A DNA stretch of 64,000 nt from positions 186,001-250,000 of the forward strand of contig JAKEKT010000042.1 of NCBI GenBank assembly GCA_021495925.1, read 5' to 3'. The notes beneath the pieces were generated by a model. It saw nothing but the letters and a program-made list of their open reading frames with translations, had not been told where the DNA came from and ran no database searches. This DNA comes from Diplodia intermedia (taxonomy: Eukaryota > Ascomycota > Dothideomycetes > Botryosphaeriales > Botryosphaeriaceae). Made by a program: the position numbers and the translations under genes. Below, in pieces: positions 1-11,174 of this stretch. The first letter of the stretch is position 1. Each line of letters begins with the position of its first letter.

Positions 1-1746
1 GTCACCTGGCATGACAGGGTCTGCCTGAAAGAACGTGGAAGCAGTTCCACTTCGGTCTGTCGAGGCTCGGGCCGATCCGAGCTCTCTAAAAGTAGTTGGT
101 GTAGTTTGAGGTGTAGATGCCGTTGGTAACCTCTTTGAACCCCAAATGTTCTCATAAAATGACGACTTCCCGCTCTTGATCTTGCTCCAATCACTTGATA
201 CGTCCACATCGTCCGGCTTGTGGCCAGCAGTAGCTCTGCTTGGGTTATCGCTTGGCCTTTTCCGCTTTTGCCCTTTGAGTAGCACTGTTTCCGCCAGTTC
301 GCTAGTGGATCCACCGTGCCGAGATTGTGACTGCAACTCATCATGTCCCTGCGATGCGGGAGTTGAAGCACGGCTTGAAACGGATTCTGGCCGACTCGCT
401 ACCTTTCTGGGTGGACGAAGGCGTGGTCTAAAGTGGTTAACTTGAAGCCATTGAGTTATTACGGCTCGGAGCACCTCTAGGATGGAATGAAGTTGAGACT
501 CCGAGCTGAGCACGTCGTCTTCATTCCCACTAGCATCCACGAGTCGAATGTGCAAGCAGAATTTGGGCCATCTGTCAACCCCTTTTCGCCCACCTCGGAG
601 TTGTTGATTTGTTGGTCCATCTACTTTGTACCGCTTATCGTGTGAACGGCGTTCTTTTTCTCTCTCGTCAAGCTCATGATCGTCTTCAACAACACCAAAG
701 CTGGAGTTGTTGAACAGGCGGTTGATCTCGTCGAAAAGCTCGTTGTGGCCTTCATCCGAGAATATCGGCTTGATGCCAACGGATAGGAACTGTGCAGATC
801 TGCTGGGCGCAGGCATCACAGAAATGGCGCCCTTGATTGATACAGAGTGCGTGGACGCTGATGCAGGTACCCATGAACTCCACTCATCTGGTGTGGTGTA
901 GGATGCTTGCGATAGCATAGCGATGAACGGACGAAGTGCGCCGTTTATTTTCCTCTCGTTGGGAAGCTTCTCTGCCAGCGAGACAGGTTGCTTACGATTG
1001 GCATTTAGAACTAAAGATCTGCCGCTGTCGGCATCTCGGAGACGAAAAGAGACTGGATGCTGCCAAGCTAGCAGCAGCCCTGTGACGAACTTCTTGAGAG
1101 ACTCCCACTGGCGCTCTTGCTCGCCTCGGTCTTCGAGCATGGTGGCACGCTGCTTTACACGCACCGGCATACTGCCGAATAGATCCCTTACCGTGACGCG
1201 AGTGCCATGGTCAGAAAAGCCAAGCTCCTGTTGGCGAGGAGCCGGGATCTGACGAGAGATGACTTGGGACCGGTGAAGAGTAACGGTGTTGTGTGACCGG
1301 TGAAGCCAGTGATGCGACGTGACTGTCAGAAGGGACAAGGCAGCCACCGACGCGAGAAAGGTGCCATGACGGCCATAGACTGTGTCAGAGCTGTCGTGCT
1401 TGGACGTACCTGGCGGACGTCAGCGTCGTGTTGCCTGCAAGCCTGCGGGAAGCCTACAGTATGGTTTCCCAAGGCCGCCTCCGTCTCTGAACTCTGAAGG
1501 CAGGATTCCAAGCCCATCGTCCTCAACGGTGCAGCCGCCACGCCGAACATCCACAGCGACCTCGATCCTGGTTGCCCCGGCATCAAGCGAGTTCTCAACA
1601 AGGCCCAGGATGGCGGTGGCGAGGCTCGTGATGGCGGTTGAAGACTTTATCTGGGCAACCACGTCCGGGGGCAGGGGCGCGATGGGCCGCTGCGAGCGCT
1701 GGGAGCGCTGGCGGTGGGTCACATCATGCGGAGGCTCTAGATTCAT
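1..1746 (-). CDS. MLH3: MLH3-like DNA mismatch repair protein (5' part; continues past the left edge)
   Basis: MutL-family ATPase. With MLH1 it would form MutL-gamma, which acts in meiotic crossover resolution and mismatch repair in the nucleus. Exon 1 (1746-1458) encodes the GHKL ATPase core: VAQIKSSTAITSL, the N-box LVENSLDAGAT with catalytic Glu and Mg-binding Asn, and the DDGLGI loop. The wording matches MLH3 better than MLH1 or PMS1. A 48-bp intron (1457-1410, GT to CAG with a gctgac branch site) restores the frame into YGRHGTFLASVAALSLLTV, the next conserved MutL motif. Exon 2 is then open from 1409 to base 1, giving 566 residues in the window. The C-terminal endonuclease half lies outside. 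The start at 1746 is the first Met before the conserved block. The next gene is divergent, so the two probably share a promoter region. Confidence 0.9.
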
Positions 1747-2375
1747 AGAGACCAGGGTGCATCAGGGCTCGTTTGCTTCGGCTCGGAGGATCCAGAATGC
1801 TCTCCCGCATGCGGCTGCCACACAGAGACGCAGGGCGGAGCAGCGGAGAAGCGGCGGGAACAGATGGCGGAGCGAGTCGTGCGCGGCTTGGTGACGAATG
1901 AGCGGCGCACAGCGCGAACAGGCCCGAGGCGAAGAGGTGCCGAATGGGCGAGGGCGCAAGCGCAGAGGTACGTAACCACGCACGCTTTGGGTGGCTGGCA
2001 GATGCAGCGCGTGCACGCTTTCTGCAGCCTCTCGGTGCGGCGCAGCGCAACGCGGAGGGCTCCTGGGCTGCCACCTGGCGCGCGCGCGTAGCTCTCGGCC
2101 GGCAGCGCAGCGCGAAGAGTGCTGAGCGAGTGCTGGGCGAGTGCGTGGAGGAGGGCGTCTCGGGGCGGCTTGGCGATCACCTCAGGGCGTGGAGGCCGCT
2201 CGCGGCCGCATACGGTCGATCCGCGCTCTGGGCGCCACAGTCACGGACTTGCTGCGCAGCAGCTGAACTCGCCTGTCTCCCCATTGCTTCCTCAGGCGAA
2301 CCGCCGCCTCCAGACGCGCTCCACGCACGCAGTGAACTCCCCCAAACGGCGCCTGTCACTCCCCGGGGTGCCAAG
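1747..2375. promoter_or_regulatory. Divergent intergenic region between MLH3 and the next gene
   Basis: 629 bp, GC-rich, between two genes transcribed away from each other. Overlapping open frames exist on both strands but are arginine/alanine-rich by-products of GC content with no recognisable domain. A bidirectional promoter is the simplest reading. I see no clear TATA box. Confidence 0.4.
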
Positions 2376-3817
2376 ATGGCTACCGCCGAGCCAGCTCCCA
2401 CGCCGCAAGGTAAGCCTAAACCCGCCCACGCCCGGCCGACGCATCCATATCCGGCGCCCAAACACCTCCGGCCCATTATTACTCCTCCGCCCACCCTGCT
2501 CACCAAGCCATGAAAGACCGTCACTCCCGCCGCCGGCCCTTCGCCGCTTGGATCAAGCGCGTCGCCAACCTCAAGGGCTCGTCCAACAGCGCGCCGCAAG
2601 CCTCCAAGGCCAAGAACAAGTCGCCTGCGAAGAACAACCCGTACCCCGAGTCGGGCCACCTGCATCGCCCTGCGCCCGCCGCGAGCGCGAACGGCCATCT
2701 TTCCTTCTCCGAGCCCGTCTCGCGCCGCCAAAGCTACGGCTCAGACGCCTCCGACGACGACCTCGACCAAGGCGGCCAGCCCGTGAAGTCCGCAGCCCCG
2801 ACCCTTGCGACAAATCCCGAGACAATATATTCAGACGCAGGGCAGTCCAAGGCTGAGACCAGCAACACCCGCGGCGGCGCGCTGAGCTCGCACGATGGCG
2901 GCGCCAACAGCACCTTCTCCTCTCCCAACCACTCGGAGCGCTCCCTGACGACCACCCTCACCACAATACAGTCGACCGCGCCCTCCGCCTTGCTCAATGG
3001 CGCATCCGCAACCGCTGCACCGCAGAACACCCTGCACCCCCAGAGCGTCCATTTCTCCCACCAATATCCGGTTTCGCCTGCATCCGCCGTGCCCGCGCAT
3101 TTGCAGCCCAACCCACACACCTACCAAGCGGCTACCGCCGGAAACACCTTATCAGATAACGCTTCGATCATGACCCTAGCCTCCTCGTCGAAACGCCGGC
3201 GCAGAAACTCCCTTGACACGAACGCTTCGGTCCGCGCGCTAGCTCCCTCGTCCGTTTGGGGTGGCAGCCGTGAGTCGCTGCCACTCTCCGTCCTAAGCGG
3301 CAACGTTGACGCCACAAGCACCGCCGGCGGCATCTATCAGAGCCAGAACCGGCCCGGGCTGGGCGGCGTGGCCAGCGCGGAGCGAGCGAGCGTGTACTCC
3401 TCGTCAGGTGCGGCACCGCCGGCGCTGAACTCGGAGCGGAACAGCTACTATGCGACCGGCAAGCAAGGGGGTGTGGAGACGGGCAGCGTGCGGAGTGGCC
3501 TGCACGGCCACCACGGCCGCGCGGAGAGCCTGGCTGGCAGCGTCAACACGGGCGTAGGCGGTCCGCCTGTCAGCCCGTTGGCTAGCCCCGTGCACCCTGC
3601 TTGCTCTGGGCCCGGCCGCATGGGCAGCCGGCGGAGCAGCAACCGCAGGGAGGATGACGACATCGAAGACATCGAGGAGCACGAGGAGTATCAGAAGTAC
3701 GACGATTACGATCACGATGAGGGCGACGCTAATATCTCCCTTAACGGCGACAGCGTCAAGGCGCCCGCAAACGGCTTTTCCGTCAAAGAGCAGGACGTCG
3801 CTACGAATGGAAACTAA
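2376..3817 (+). CDS. Conserved fungal protein of unknown function, disordered, acidic C-terminus
   Basis: Two exons. Exon 1 (2376-2409) encodes MATAEPAPTPQ plus one base. A 98-bp intron (2410-2507, GTAAGC to AAG) follows, and exon 2 (2508-3817) continues with AMKDRHSRRRPFAAWIKRVA. The product is about 447 residues. The basic-aromatic N-terminal block (RRRPFAAWIKRVANLK) looks like the conserved part. The rest is Ser/Ala/Asn-rich and probably disordered, with a KRRRRNS basic patch near the middle and an Asp/Glu-rich stretch near the end (EDDDIEDIEEHEEYQ). I recall similar filamentous-fungal proteins annotated only as hypothetical, sometimes with an unsupported channel name. I see no membrane segment here and infer no function. 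Skipping exon 1 gives an alternative start at 2510. Confidence 0.75.
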
Positions 3818-4647
3818 ATTGGGAACAGCATTTCCTTTACGTTACTGACACTGATGTTTTGACTTTGGGGAAGCTGGGCTAATTATTGGAAGGGTGGGCG
3901 TTCTTAGCAGATGCATTCTCTGCGCTTGGTGAGGCGTTGTGTTATTGTTCTACTCCTTTCCTTTGAGCAACAGTCGGTCGTACCACTGCAACTCTACTAT
4001 TCACCAGAGGATGGATTTTGGTAACGGGAGCTTGATGGGATGGGATTGACACTTTCGATACCAGCCTTGGGAGGCTTAGTGCAGGGGTGATCTCTGTAAT
4101 TGTTTTTTTGGTCATGCGTTCGTTGAAACTTGTGAGAGCACATGAAGGCTGTGGCATCAAACCGGAATATACCCTTTACTATACCCAGCCGTCTTTCGGA
4201 GAGCTAGTTTTTTTTTCCCCCCCTTTATGTTCTGATAGGAACATGGATATTCTTCTGAGTCTGCCATTTTATGCTGCTTTGGGGATTGCTACATGTTTGC
4301 GATGGGATATATGGTAAGTAAAGAGGGAGTAAGGTATGGTACCCTACCTCCCATGGTCTTTTGGTGAGGTACCTTTACGAGCAACCTAGGTCCTTGCTCA
4401 GATGCATGTTTTTGGAGTCTTGATGAAATCGTGGAGAAGCCTTAGTAGCAAGTTGAGAAGTGGTCACCTACTGATGAAGCGCTGGGCCGAATATCCCCCG
4501 GTCACTTCCATTCTGGGCACTGCCGGACCACCTCACTTCAATGGAGCCTGGACATCCAAGAATCGACTCTTTGCGCGCGTCTTCCTCCAACAGCTTGCTC
4601 TCTTTTTCTACCAACAACGTCGCCGCTTCTTGGTTGGCGGAACCACG
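3818..4647. other. Intergenic: 3' UTR and BTB upstream region
   Basis: 830 bp with lower GC than the flanking genes. It contains T-rich tracts (about 4100-4115 and 4205-4225) typical of a fungal 3' UTR, then the leader of the next gene. No domain-bearing frame was found. Confidence 0.4.
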
Positions 4648-5445
4648 ATGCCTGACTCAGACACCATGGTTGACTCTGATGATGCACATGGCGTGCAGCG
4701 TACCTCACCACCGTCTTTCTGGTGAGTTCTTGGACCACCTTCATTTGCTCTGACCAGCCGAAATGTTCTGAGAGACAAGATACTGACAACCCGCTTTTTC
4801 AGTGACGGCTCCCTCAGTCACGCCGTTACCGCCATTAAGCTTGCCTCCGGTCAAGCCTTCACCGTGCATACCGATCTTCTCTGCTACTGGTCTCCAAAGC
4901 TACGTGCTATGCTAGCGATCAAGACGCGGAAAGAGCTTCAGCTCGATTTGGATGCCAAGATTTTCGGGATTATTGTACACTGGCTCTACACAGCTCAGCT
5001 CCAGGGTGTCTGGGTTTATACCGCTCCTCCGGTCCCTACAATCACCACGGTTGGTGGAAAGGAGGAGATTGAGGATCCAGAAAACTTTTATCGTCAGCAA
5101 GCCGAATACCGTGCCCTGGAAATCTACATCTTCGCCACCACGTACGACATTAAGGCGCTGCGGAACGAGACCGTTCGTGAGATGCATAAAAACGCGTTCG
5201 TTGTCTCTTACGCCATTGTACTTAAAGCCTACCAGCATCTTCCTCCGACTTCGCTGCTTCTTAAGTACTTCGTGGACCAATACGCGCGGAATTACTTTGA
5301 GGAGCTTGATAGCTTGTACCCGGGAGAGTTGGTCCTCCGCAAACAGTTACCCAACACGTTCCTAGTGTCCTGGCTCCTGCAGGTTCTGAACAAAAAGTTT
5401 GAGGAGGCTGATCTGGTGGTAGATGATTATTTGGAGCCTATGTGA
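4648..5445 (+). CDS. BTB/POZ-domain protein 1
   Basis: Exon 1 (4648-4721) encodes MPDSDTMVDSDDAHG and onwards. An 81-bp intron (4722-4802, GTGAGT to CAG) follows, then exon 2 (4803-5445); about 238 residues. The segment SDGSLSHAVTAIKL..FTVHTDLLCYWSPKLRAML is the start of a fungal BTB fold, where the peptide is loaded and the strand resembles the usual 'F.vHk.lL...S.yF'. The later LEIYIFATTYDIKALRNE is the closing BTB helix pair ('LYvlAdkYdi..Lk'). Fungal BTB proteins of this size usually have no second domain. BTB folds dimerise and can serve as CUL3 adaptors, but no such partner is encoded nearby. The next gene in the same orientation is a paralogue. The frame is clear; the exon 1 start is inferred. 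Confidence 0.8.
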
Positions 5446-6174
5446 TGGGAAGAACAAGTCGGGAGGAGATGCAATCAATCAGAAGGAACATCATCTCAAA
5501 ATTGGAGCTGAGAATTGGTATATGCTGGTCTTGAAATTCGAGGTTTCCTGGTATCTGAAAACGGACAAAATTTGCTTCAACAAAACGGCTGACTGGCGAG
5601 GGTACATAAACTCCAATTCCACGAGCGCCAGCTCAAATAAACTTATGGAGTAACTTGTGAATTTCGCTCTACTTCGCTTCGTTTTACTTGATTTCGGGCG
5701 AGTCGTTCGCCCTCCTGACACAGCTTATGGAGACACCACCGGCGTTTCGGTCCTCAGCCTCAATGCTTCCAGTTTCCTTTGCGCACCCATCCAAATCGAT
5801 CCGTCCAAAGTATGGTACGTACTGAGCAAAACCAGCCATCAAGATGGTACACCACTGGCTGTCAGAAATGGCGGTGCCGCTCGACTTGCCTCGACCGGGA
5901 GGAACACGGGATCTCTACGCTTTGTGCCGTGAGAACTGAGACTACCGCCCGAGACAGCTGCACTGTCGCGTAGTAATGGAATAGCGCCATCGGCTTGGAT
6001 GCCTCGGTGGGCCGGGAGTTGTTGGGGGCAGGCGCTCTTGGTCGCGCCTGCCTCAGTCGGAGGTTGGACCCTGAATGCGTCTGCCTTCGCGGCCAGGCGC
6101 TCCCTTCTACCTTCCGACTCACCCCACCCTCCTCAAAAGCCAACTTCACCCTCACAGGAGGAAGAAGACCAGCA
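5446..6174. other. Intergenic between the two BTB genes
   Basis: 729 bp. The terminator of the first BTB gene and the promoter of the second must lie here. Short open frames exist on both strands but none shows a domain. A CT-rich, pyrimidine-biased leader at about 6095-6155 precedes the second gene. Confidence 0.35.
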
Positions 6175-7260
6175 ATGACCATGGCCAAGGACAAGGCCAC
6201 GCCCAACAAGGCGCCGTCCTTCACGTACGTTGCCATCCCACGCGCTACCTCAGTCCACTCTGCCTCAAGAGACCCACTGACAAGCACCAGTGATGGAACT
6301 TTGAGCAGCGCAACTACTTCCGTCTTTGTCGGATCTGACCGTGAGAAGTTCGTCACCTACACCGACCTCCTTCGGCACTCGTCACACTGCTTCGACGCTC
6401 AGTTTGACGTCACCGACCCCAAACATCTGATGCTTCCGGACGTCAGCCCTGCAGTGTTCCGAGTTTTCCTCGACTGGATCCGCTCCGATGGCGACCAGAT
6501 GCCGGATTGGAACGTTTGCGAAGGTCGCTACATGGCTAGCGAGCCCGTCAAAGTCGGCGACGACGAGTTTCTCGAAAACAGCCTTGCCTCCTACCACTTC
6601 TCACAACCCGAAGCTGAAGCCCTTGAATGCTACATGTTCGCCGTTAAGTACGAAATTCGGCTGTTCAAGAACGACCTCTTCGACTGCATCTTGGAGATGA
6701 ACACGGGCGGCAGTCTCGTCCCCAGCTACAGCATCGTGCTTAGGGTCTGGCAGGCATCCGTGCCCGCTCCACTAATGCGCAAGTACCTTGTCGATGTCTA
6801 CGCTCGCAACTGGACGAATGCGGCCGATCTCGAATGCCGCGAAGAACTCATCTTGCGCAAGCAGATTCCAGCCGATTTCTGGATCTCGGTTCTCATACAG
6901 AGAGAAGATCATGGCGAGTTCGATGACAACTATCCACCGTGGGAGGAAGACCTCTGCCAATACCACGATCACACCGATGGGGACAAGCACACCTGCTACT
7001 GGCAGCACATCAACGATGGTGAAGGATACTGTACCGACTACACGGACTACGACTCCGACGACTCGATGTTGGATGAGTACGAGTCGGACTTCATCGACGA
7101 CAGTGGGCTGGACTCCGAAGACGAGTCCAAGCCAGGATTGCCGCAGCTGGGAGCAGGTGATATGCAACAGGAGAACATGAAGCCGATGAAGACTGAGGCC
7201 GAATCGTCTGGATGCAATTCTTCTGACAGTGGCGCGAGCAGGGGCTCTATGACTTTGTGA
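6175..7260 (+). CDS. BTB/POZ-domain protein 2 with acidic tail
   Basis: Exon 1 runs 6175-6224, a 66-bp intron (6225-6290, GTACGT to CAG) follows, and exon 2 runs 6291-7260; about 339 residues. The intron length is a multiple of three, so the unspliced frame also stays open. The start MTMAKDKATPNK is chosen because the in-frame Met at 5995 lies in an unlikely leader. It shares with its neighbour the pattern DGTLSSATTSVFVG, a BTB core (VFRVFLDWIRSDG), the closing helix ALECYMFAVKYEIRLFKNDL and the block YSIVLRVWQASVPAPLMRKYLVDVYARNW, matched by YAIVLKAYQHLPPTSLLLKYFVDQYARNY in the neighbour. These two are therefore tandem duplicates. It adds a C-terminal Asp/Glu/Tyr-rich tail of about 100 residues. 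Confidence 0.82.
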   Translation: MTMAKDKATPNKAPSFTYVAIPRATSVHSASRDPLTSTSDGTLSSATTSVFVGSDREKFVTYTDLLRHSSHCFDAQFDVTDPKHLMLPDVSPAVFRVFLDWIRSDGDQMPDWNVCEGRYMASEPVKVGDDEFLENSLASYHFSQPEAEALECYMFAVKYEIRLFKNDLFDCILEMNTGGSLVPSYSIVLRVWQASVPAPLMRKYLVDVYARNWTNAADLECREELILRKQIPADFWISVLIQREDHGEFDDNYPPWEEDLCQYHDHTDGDKHTCYWQHINDGEGYCTDYTDYDSDDSMLDEYESDFIDDSGLDSEDESKPGLPQLGAGDMQQENMKPMKTEAESSGCNSSDSGASRGSMTL

Positions 7261-7716
7261 ACAAAGATATCAAGAAGAGAGGCGGAGCAATGCGGTTGAA
7301 GGCTTAGAAGTGTCTGGATGTGAAAGATGGCTTATTTGCTTTTCGGGAATTGCGAGGCACTATGTCCACTTCAGCGACCCAAATTCAGCTCGATGTAGCC
7401 TTTACATGTAGCAAACAGAGGTCTTCATTTTACCTTTCTTCTACGCTGATGATGCCTCGGTGAATCTTGATCGTCAGCTGCTCGAAGCGACTTGTTGGTA
7501 CCTTGTGCATCTTCCGGGTCTGAAGGCGCAACGCATGCTCAAATCCACGAAATTGGCAAGCCTCCAGTCTCAAGCAAGCAACCACTCCTTGGAGTAAGTA
7601 TTTCAAGCATCGATTGATCGCATATCAAACCGCCCTCCGAAACAAAACGCCATCGCTCCCAAACATATATTCCGTTCACAAACCGCACTAAACAAAGCAT
7701 TTTGGCGCAACTTCCC
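7261..7716. other. Convergent 3' region
   Basis: 456 bp between the convergent ends of the second BTB gene and KSH1. Only short shadow frames were seen. Confidence 0.35.
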
Positions 7717-8348
7717 TTACTGGCCGATGAAGAGGGAAGTCTGCAACACCGTGCCGTCAGCAAGCGGATCCTACGCCTCGACAATCGCCGGGGAGGGGGA
7801 GAAAACTCACAGCCATGACGACGCAGCATAAGCTGACGTACGGGCTCAACCGCTCGCCCACCCGGGCGAATTTCCAAAATATGCCGAAGACGCTGTGGAG
7901 AAAGAGAGGACGACGTCAGCAAATGCGATCCTTTTTTTTTTTTGGTTCTTTTGTTCTCCGCCGGCTTTTCCCGCCGCTCGCTCCGGGGTGTCCTTTTTTT
8001 TTTTTCCTCCGCTGCAGCGATTGTATAGAGTCTTCGGCTTCTCTCTCCTCCTCCAGGTATGATACGACGGTTGGGAGCGAGCGGTAGGCAGGCAGCGAGA
8101 GATGAGGGAGAGACGTTCGGGGAAGGTGGTGGGCCTTACCCGTCCTTGTTCCGGTCCATGATGCTGGGCGCGACGGCGTGCACGTAGGTGCTCGTGCAGA
8201 TGAGGAGGAGGATGACGAGCAGGAGCGATTGGAAGTTGAAGAGGGCGGTCTGTATTTCGCGGCGAGGGAGGGGGCGTGGTCGTCAGTGGTTGCGGGCCTG
8301 GTGTGGGACGAGGGGGGAAATGAAGAGTGCGTTGGGGGCGCGTACCAT
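7717..8348 (-). CDS. KSH1: Protein kish (KSH1/TMEM167), early secretory pathway
   Basis: A 72-residue membrane protein in four exons: 8348-8346 (only the ATG), 8249-8140, 7892-7811 and 7740-7717. Introns are 8345-8250, 8139-7893 and 7810-7741, each GT..AG, and the exon lengths sum to 219 nt. The reading matches the kish family from end to end: TALFNFQSLLLVILLLIC, then MDRNKDG, then FGIFWKFARVGERLSPYVSL, then CCVVMA and a short hydrophobic end. Family length is also 72-74 residues. The first segment is a signal-anchor or transmembrane helix and the second hydrophobic part is near the C-terminus. The yeast orthologue is essential and acts in the early secretory pathway at the Golgi. The first exon holding only the start codon is unusual but fits the intron and frame exactly. 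Confidence 0.93.
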
Positions 8349-9416
8349 TTTTGGCGCTCGTGTGAAGGTTGGAGGAGTGCGTGTGAGCTAGCTGCGAGGC
8401 GTTTGGCGGCGGGGTGGTCGTGCGGGATGTCGCGGAGCTTGTGCGTCGGAGGCGGTACGGTTTGGTGGTGGACGTGTTCGGTTTCCGTTTGGGCGTGCGG
8501 TGACGTTGGAGCGATGCGGTTGGGCGGGCGGCAGGGACCAGGCGCGAAGGCGCGATGGGGAAGTCGTGGCCGCAAAGGGTCGTCGACCGAGTTGTTGCGG
8601 AATAGGAATAGTGGAGAAAGATTCACAACGGGCACAATATTTTTATGGGTAGCAAGAATGGGGTGGACGGTTGCTAGGCTCTGTTCAATTCTTGCTGGCA
8701 AGGCACATAGTCGAAAAGAGTAATAAAATCATAATGCACGTCGTTGCAGACCTCGACCGAGGACGGCCACGCTAATACCCTCCGCTGATATGGAACCCAG
8801 AAGCGTGATCGGATGACGGCGCAGACGCTCCCTCATCAGCTAACTCGATAAAATATTCTCAGAAAAGAAAACTCTTTACATGTCGGCGCGAGGAATGCGT
8901 GCTTGCACCCGAGGATATGACCGTCGATCCCACCTTTGTGTATCGTATTCGAACTCGAAGCTTCTGTCTCAGACTTGTGATACAGTTAGCAAGTTCTTTG
9001 TGAGCGTTAGTAGATGGAGCATCGTACAATACCGTTTCTCTTCACTCTGTAACTCAAAAGGCTCTATTCAGTGTTTTGTTTGCGCAAGCCTGCGGCATCC
9101 GGGCGCGTGGAAGGATAAGGGAACCTGGTGAAATGTCCCGGTGCTAAAGGCCAAACCGTCGCTGGGAAAGAAGGTATCCTGGGCCGGGTTCAGGAAACAG
9201 GTGTCCAGTGGTAGAGTTTCCGCGCAAACGCAACCAATATGTAGTAAGGCGAGCCAAATTCTCCGCAGCGCCAAACCCTTAGCGGGCAACAAGGCCGTGG
9301 TGTCGACTCTCAGCGCCAGATCCCATTGGAAGAACAGTGCTTCGTGGCTGCTTATAGATGCTTCCAAGAAATGATGAAAGAAAGCGCAGCTTGTCGTTGT
9401 TTTGGGGACACACCCA
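8349..9416. other. Intergenic between KSH1 and family member A
   Basis: About 1.07 kb: the KSH1 upstream region on the left and the 3' flank of family member A on the right. Open frames on either strand lack domains. I see no RNA gene. Confidence 0.35.
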
Positions 9417-10280
9417 TCACCTGCACCCATCGCACCGCAAAGCTCCAGCCTTAAGCGGCTTCCACAGCTCCCCATTCTGGGGCGCATCATCAATCCAAGG
9501 CGTCTCCACCGTTTCGAGATACTCCAAATGTTTGATGATCTCGTCCTTGCTCTGGTCCGTGACCCAAAAGTCGGTGTCGCCGCCGCGCCTGTACTTCTCC
9601 ATCTCGGAGACGTCGAGCCAGTGCGTGCGCTTGCAGTCGACGTAGCACAGCCTGGGCATCGTCTTGCCCTCGCGCAGCTTGACGACCGGGACGCCGTCGT
9701 GGCCCGGCGCCCGGCCGTCGGCGACGAGCATGAACCAGCGCCGGTACTTGACCGGGTCCTCAGCACAGGCGGACCACTTCTGCTCGCAGGTCTTGCCTGC
9801 CCAAGTCGTCAGCGTGACGACGTGGGCCTTGCGGCCGTCGACCGCGAGGACGATGCCCGGGTGGCCGCGCCAGGACTTCTCCCCCGTGGGGTTGCGCACG
9901 TGGATGATGCGGCCGGGGGCGACGTCCCCGCGGCGCAGCCTCGTGCTGGTGCTGTTGCGGTTGCTGCGCGGAGGGCGCGGCCTGGCGGCGGCGGCGGCAG
10001 GAGCGGAGGTGGGGGCAGCGGGGGCGGCGACAGGCGCGACTGGCTTGGAGGTAATTAGCAATGCATCTTTGGTGGCTGGCGCCGTAGTAGAGAGGGGACT
10101 TGCAGAACGGCGACGAGGAGGGAACTCGGGCGCAGTGTGGTAGCTCTCGTCGCTGCTACCGCCACTGCCACCCTCGCTCACCTCCTCGTCGGGACGCTCG
10201 TCGGCGAGCACGGCGAAGAGGTTGTTGCTGTTATTGTTGTTGTTGGCGCCGAAGCGCCCGGCAGGTCCACGAGCCACCAT
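9417..10280 (-). CDS. Cluster family member A
   Basis: Single exon, 287 residues, the shortest complete example of the family architecture. Residues 1-118 are low complexity: an Asn run (NNNNNSNN), acidic and Ser-rich stretches, then Ala/Pro. Residues about 121-255 form the conserved domain: APGRIIHVRN, then WRGHPGIVLAVDG, then VVTLTTWAGK and QKW, then RRWFMLVADG, then GVPVVKLREGKTM, then CYVD, and the closing FWVTDQSKDEIIKHLEYL helix. The domain is probably beta-rich with a C-terminal helix. No catalytic residue set can be assigned and I do not recognise an enzyme. It is the first of seven consecutive copies (two decayed) on the minus strand. Confidence 0.8.
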   Translation of the reverse strand: MVARGPAGRFGANNNNNSNNLFAVLADERPDEEVSEGGSGGSSDESYHTAPEFPPRRRSASPLSTTAPATKDALLITSKPVAPVAAPAAPTSAPAAAAARPRPPRSNRNSTSTRLRRGDVAPGRIIHVRNPTGEKSWRGHPGIVLAVDGRKAHVVTLTTWAGKTCEQKWSACAEDPVKYRRWFMLVADGRAPGHDGVPVVKLREGKTMPRLCYVDCKRTHWLDVSEMEKYRRGGDTDFWVTDQSKDEIIKHLEYLETVETPWIDDAPQNGELWKPLKAGALRCDGCR

Positions 10281-11174
10281 CTTGGTGGCTTTGACAGATT
10301 TAGTGGTGTTTGTATGTGAAAATGGATTCTATAACGCTTTAGCAACTCTTGAGAGCACTATGGGCGTGCGGTGTGTGGGTGGCGGGCTACTCACTGTTAT
10401 GCGATGGTGTCGTGCTAAGGAGCGGACGGGTCGTGGAGCGGCGCAGAATATCTAGAGGCGCGCCGACGCGGAAACGTCGGCGCATCTGTTTGGGCAATGT
10501 GAATGTAGGAGACTCCAGTGCTGGAGCCTCAGGCAGGGCGTCGGCTCTGAGCACTCAGATAGGCCCAGACACTTCAAGACTTGGTGACAACCGATCCTGG
10601 TACCTTCCCTCACTGTAGCTCTGCCGACACAACGTCATAAACACTTTGAAGTTTCCACATATCTGACAAGATCCGCCCTCGATGTTCTGAGTACTGTGAG
10701 TTCAACAACCTTACACTATTGCGGGCGATTCTTGGCCAGATCTCTACGGTGGTCGGCGAAGCTGAATTTCTCGTACAGATCGAACTCTCCTCACGCACCC
10801 ATATTCAGCACGGTAGTCCGAAGTGGCTGCTACCATGCGGCCTTTACGTGCTGTTGATTTGGCCGGCGACCTAACCGAGACGCACTAGCCAAATTGGGAA
10901 GTCGCTCACCTCTGAGCGAACGTCATTCCGTGAGTGCAGAGCTGTCCACAACGCCACAGGGCTTACCTTGATTCTCGGACAAAAGAATAGTACTATCTGT
11001 ATACAGATATTGAAAAGATTTCTAGGTCTCATCGAGAAAAGGATCCGTATGTCCCAAGTCGCGCTTTCAGCCGTATTTACGATCGAGCTGAAAGCTGTTA
11101 TTTCTGAGAACTTTAATTTCTCTAAGCTCTTATATATGTTTCATCGAAAATAGACCAGTGGCGCAAGATTTTGC
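10281..11174. other. Intergenic upstream of member A
   Basis: 894 bp. The left end is the probable promoter of member A. The section near 11000-11160 is AT-richer. No coding frame was supported. Confidence 0.35.
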
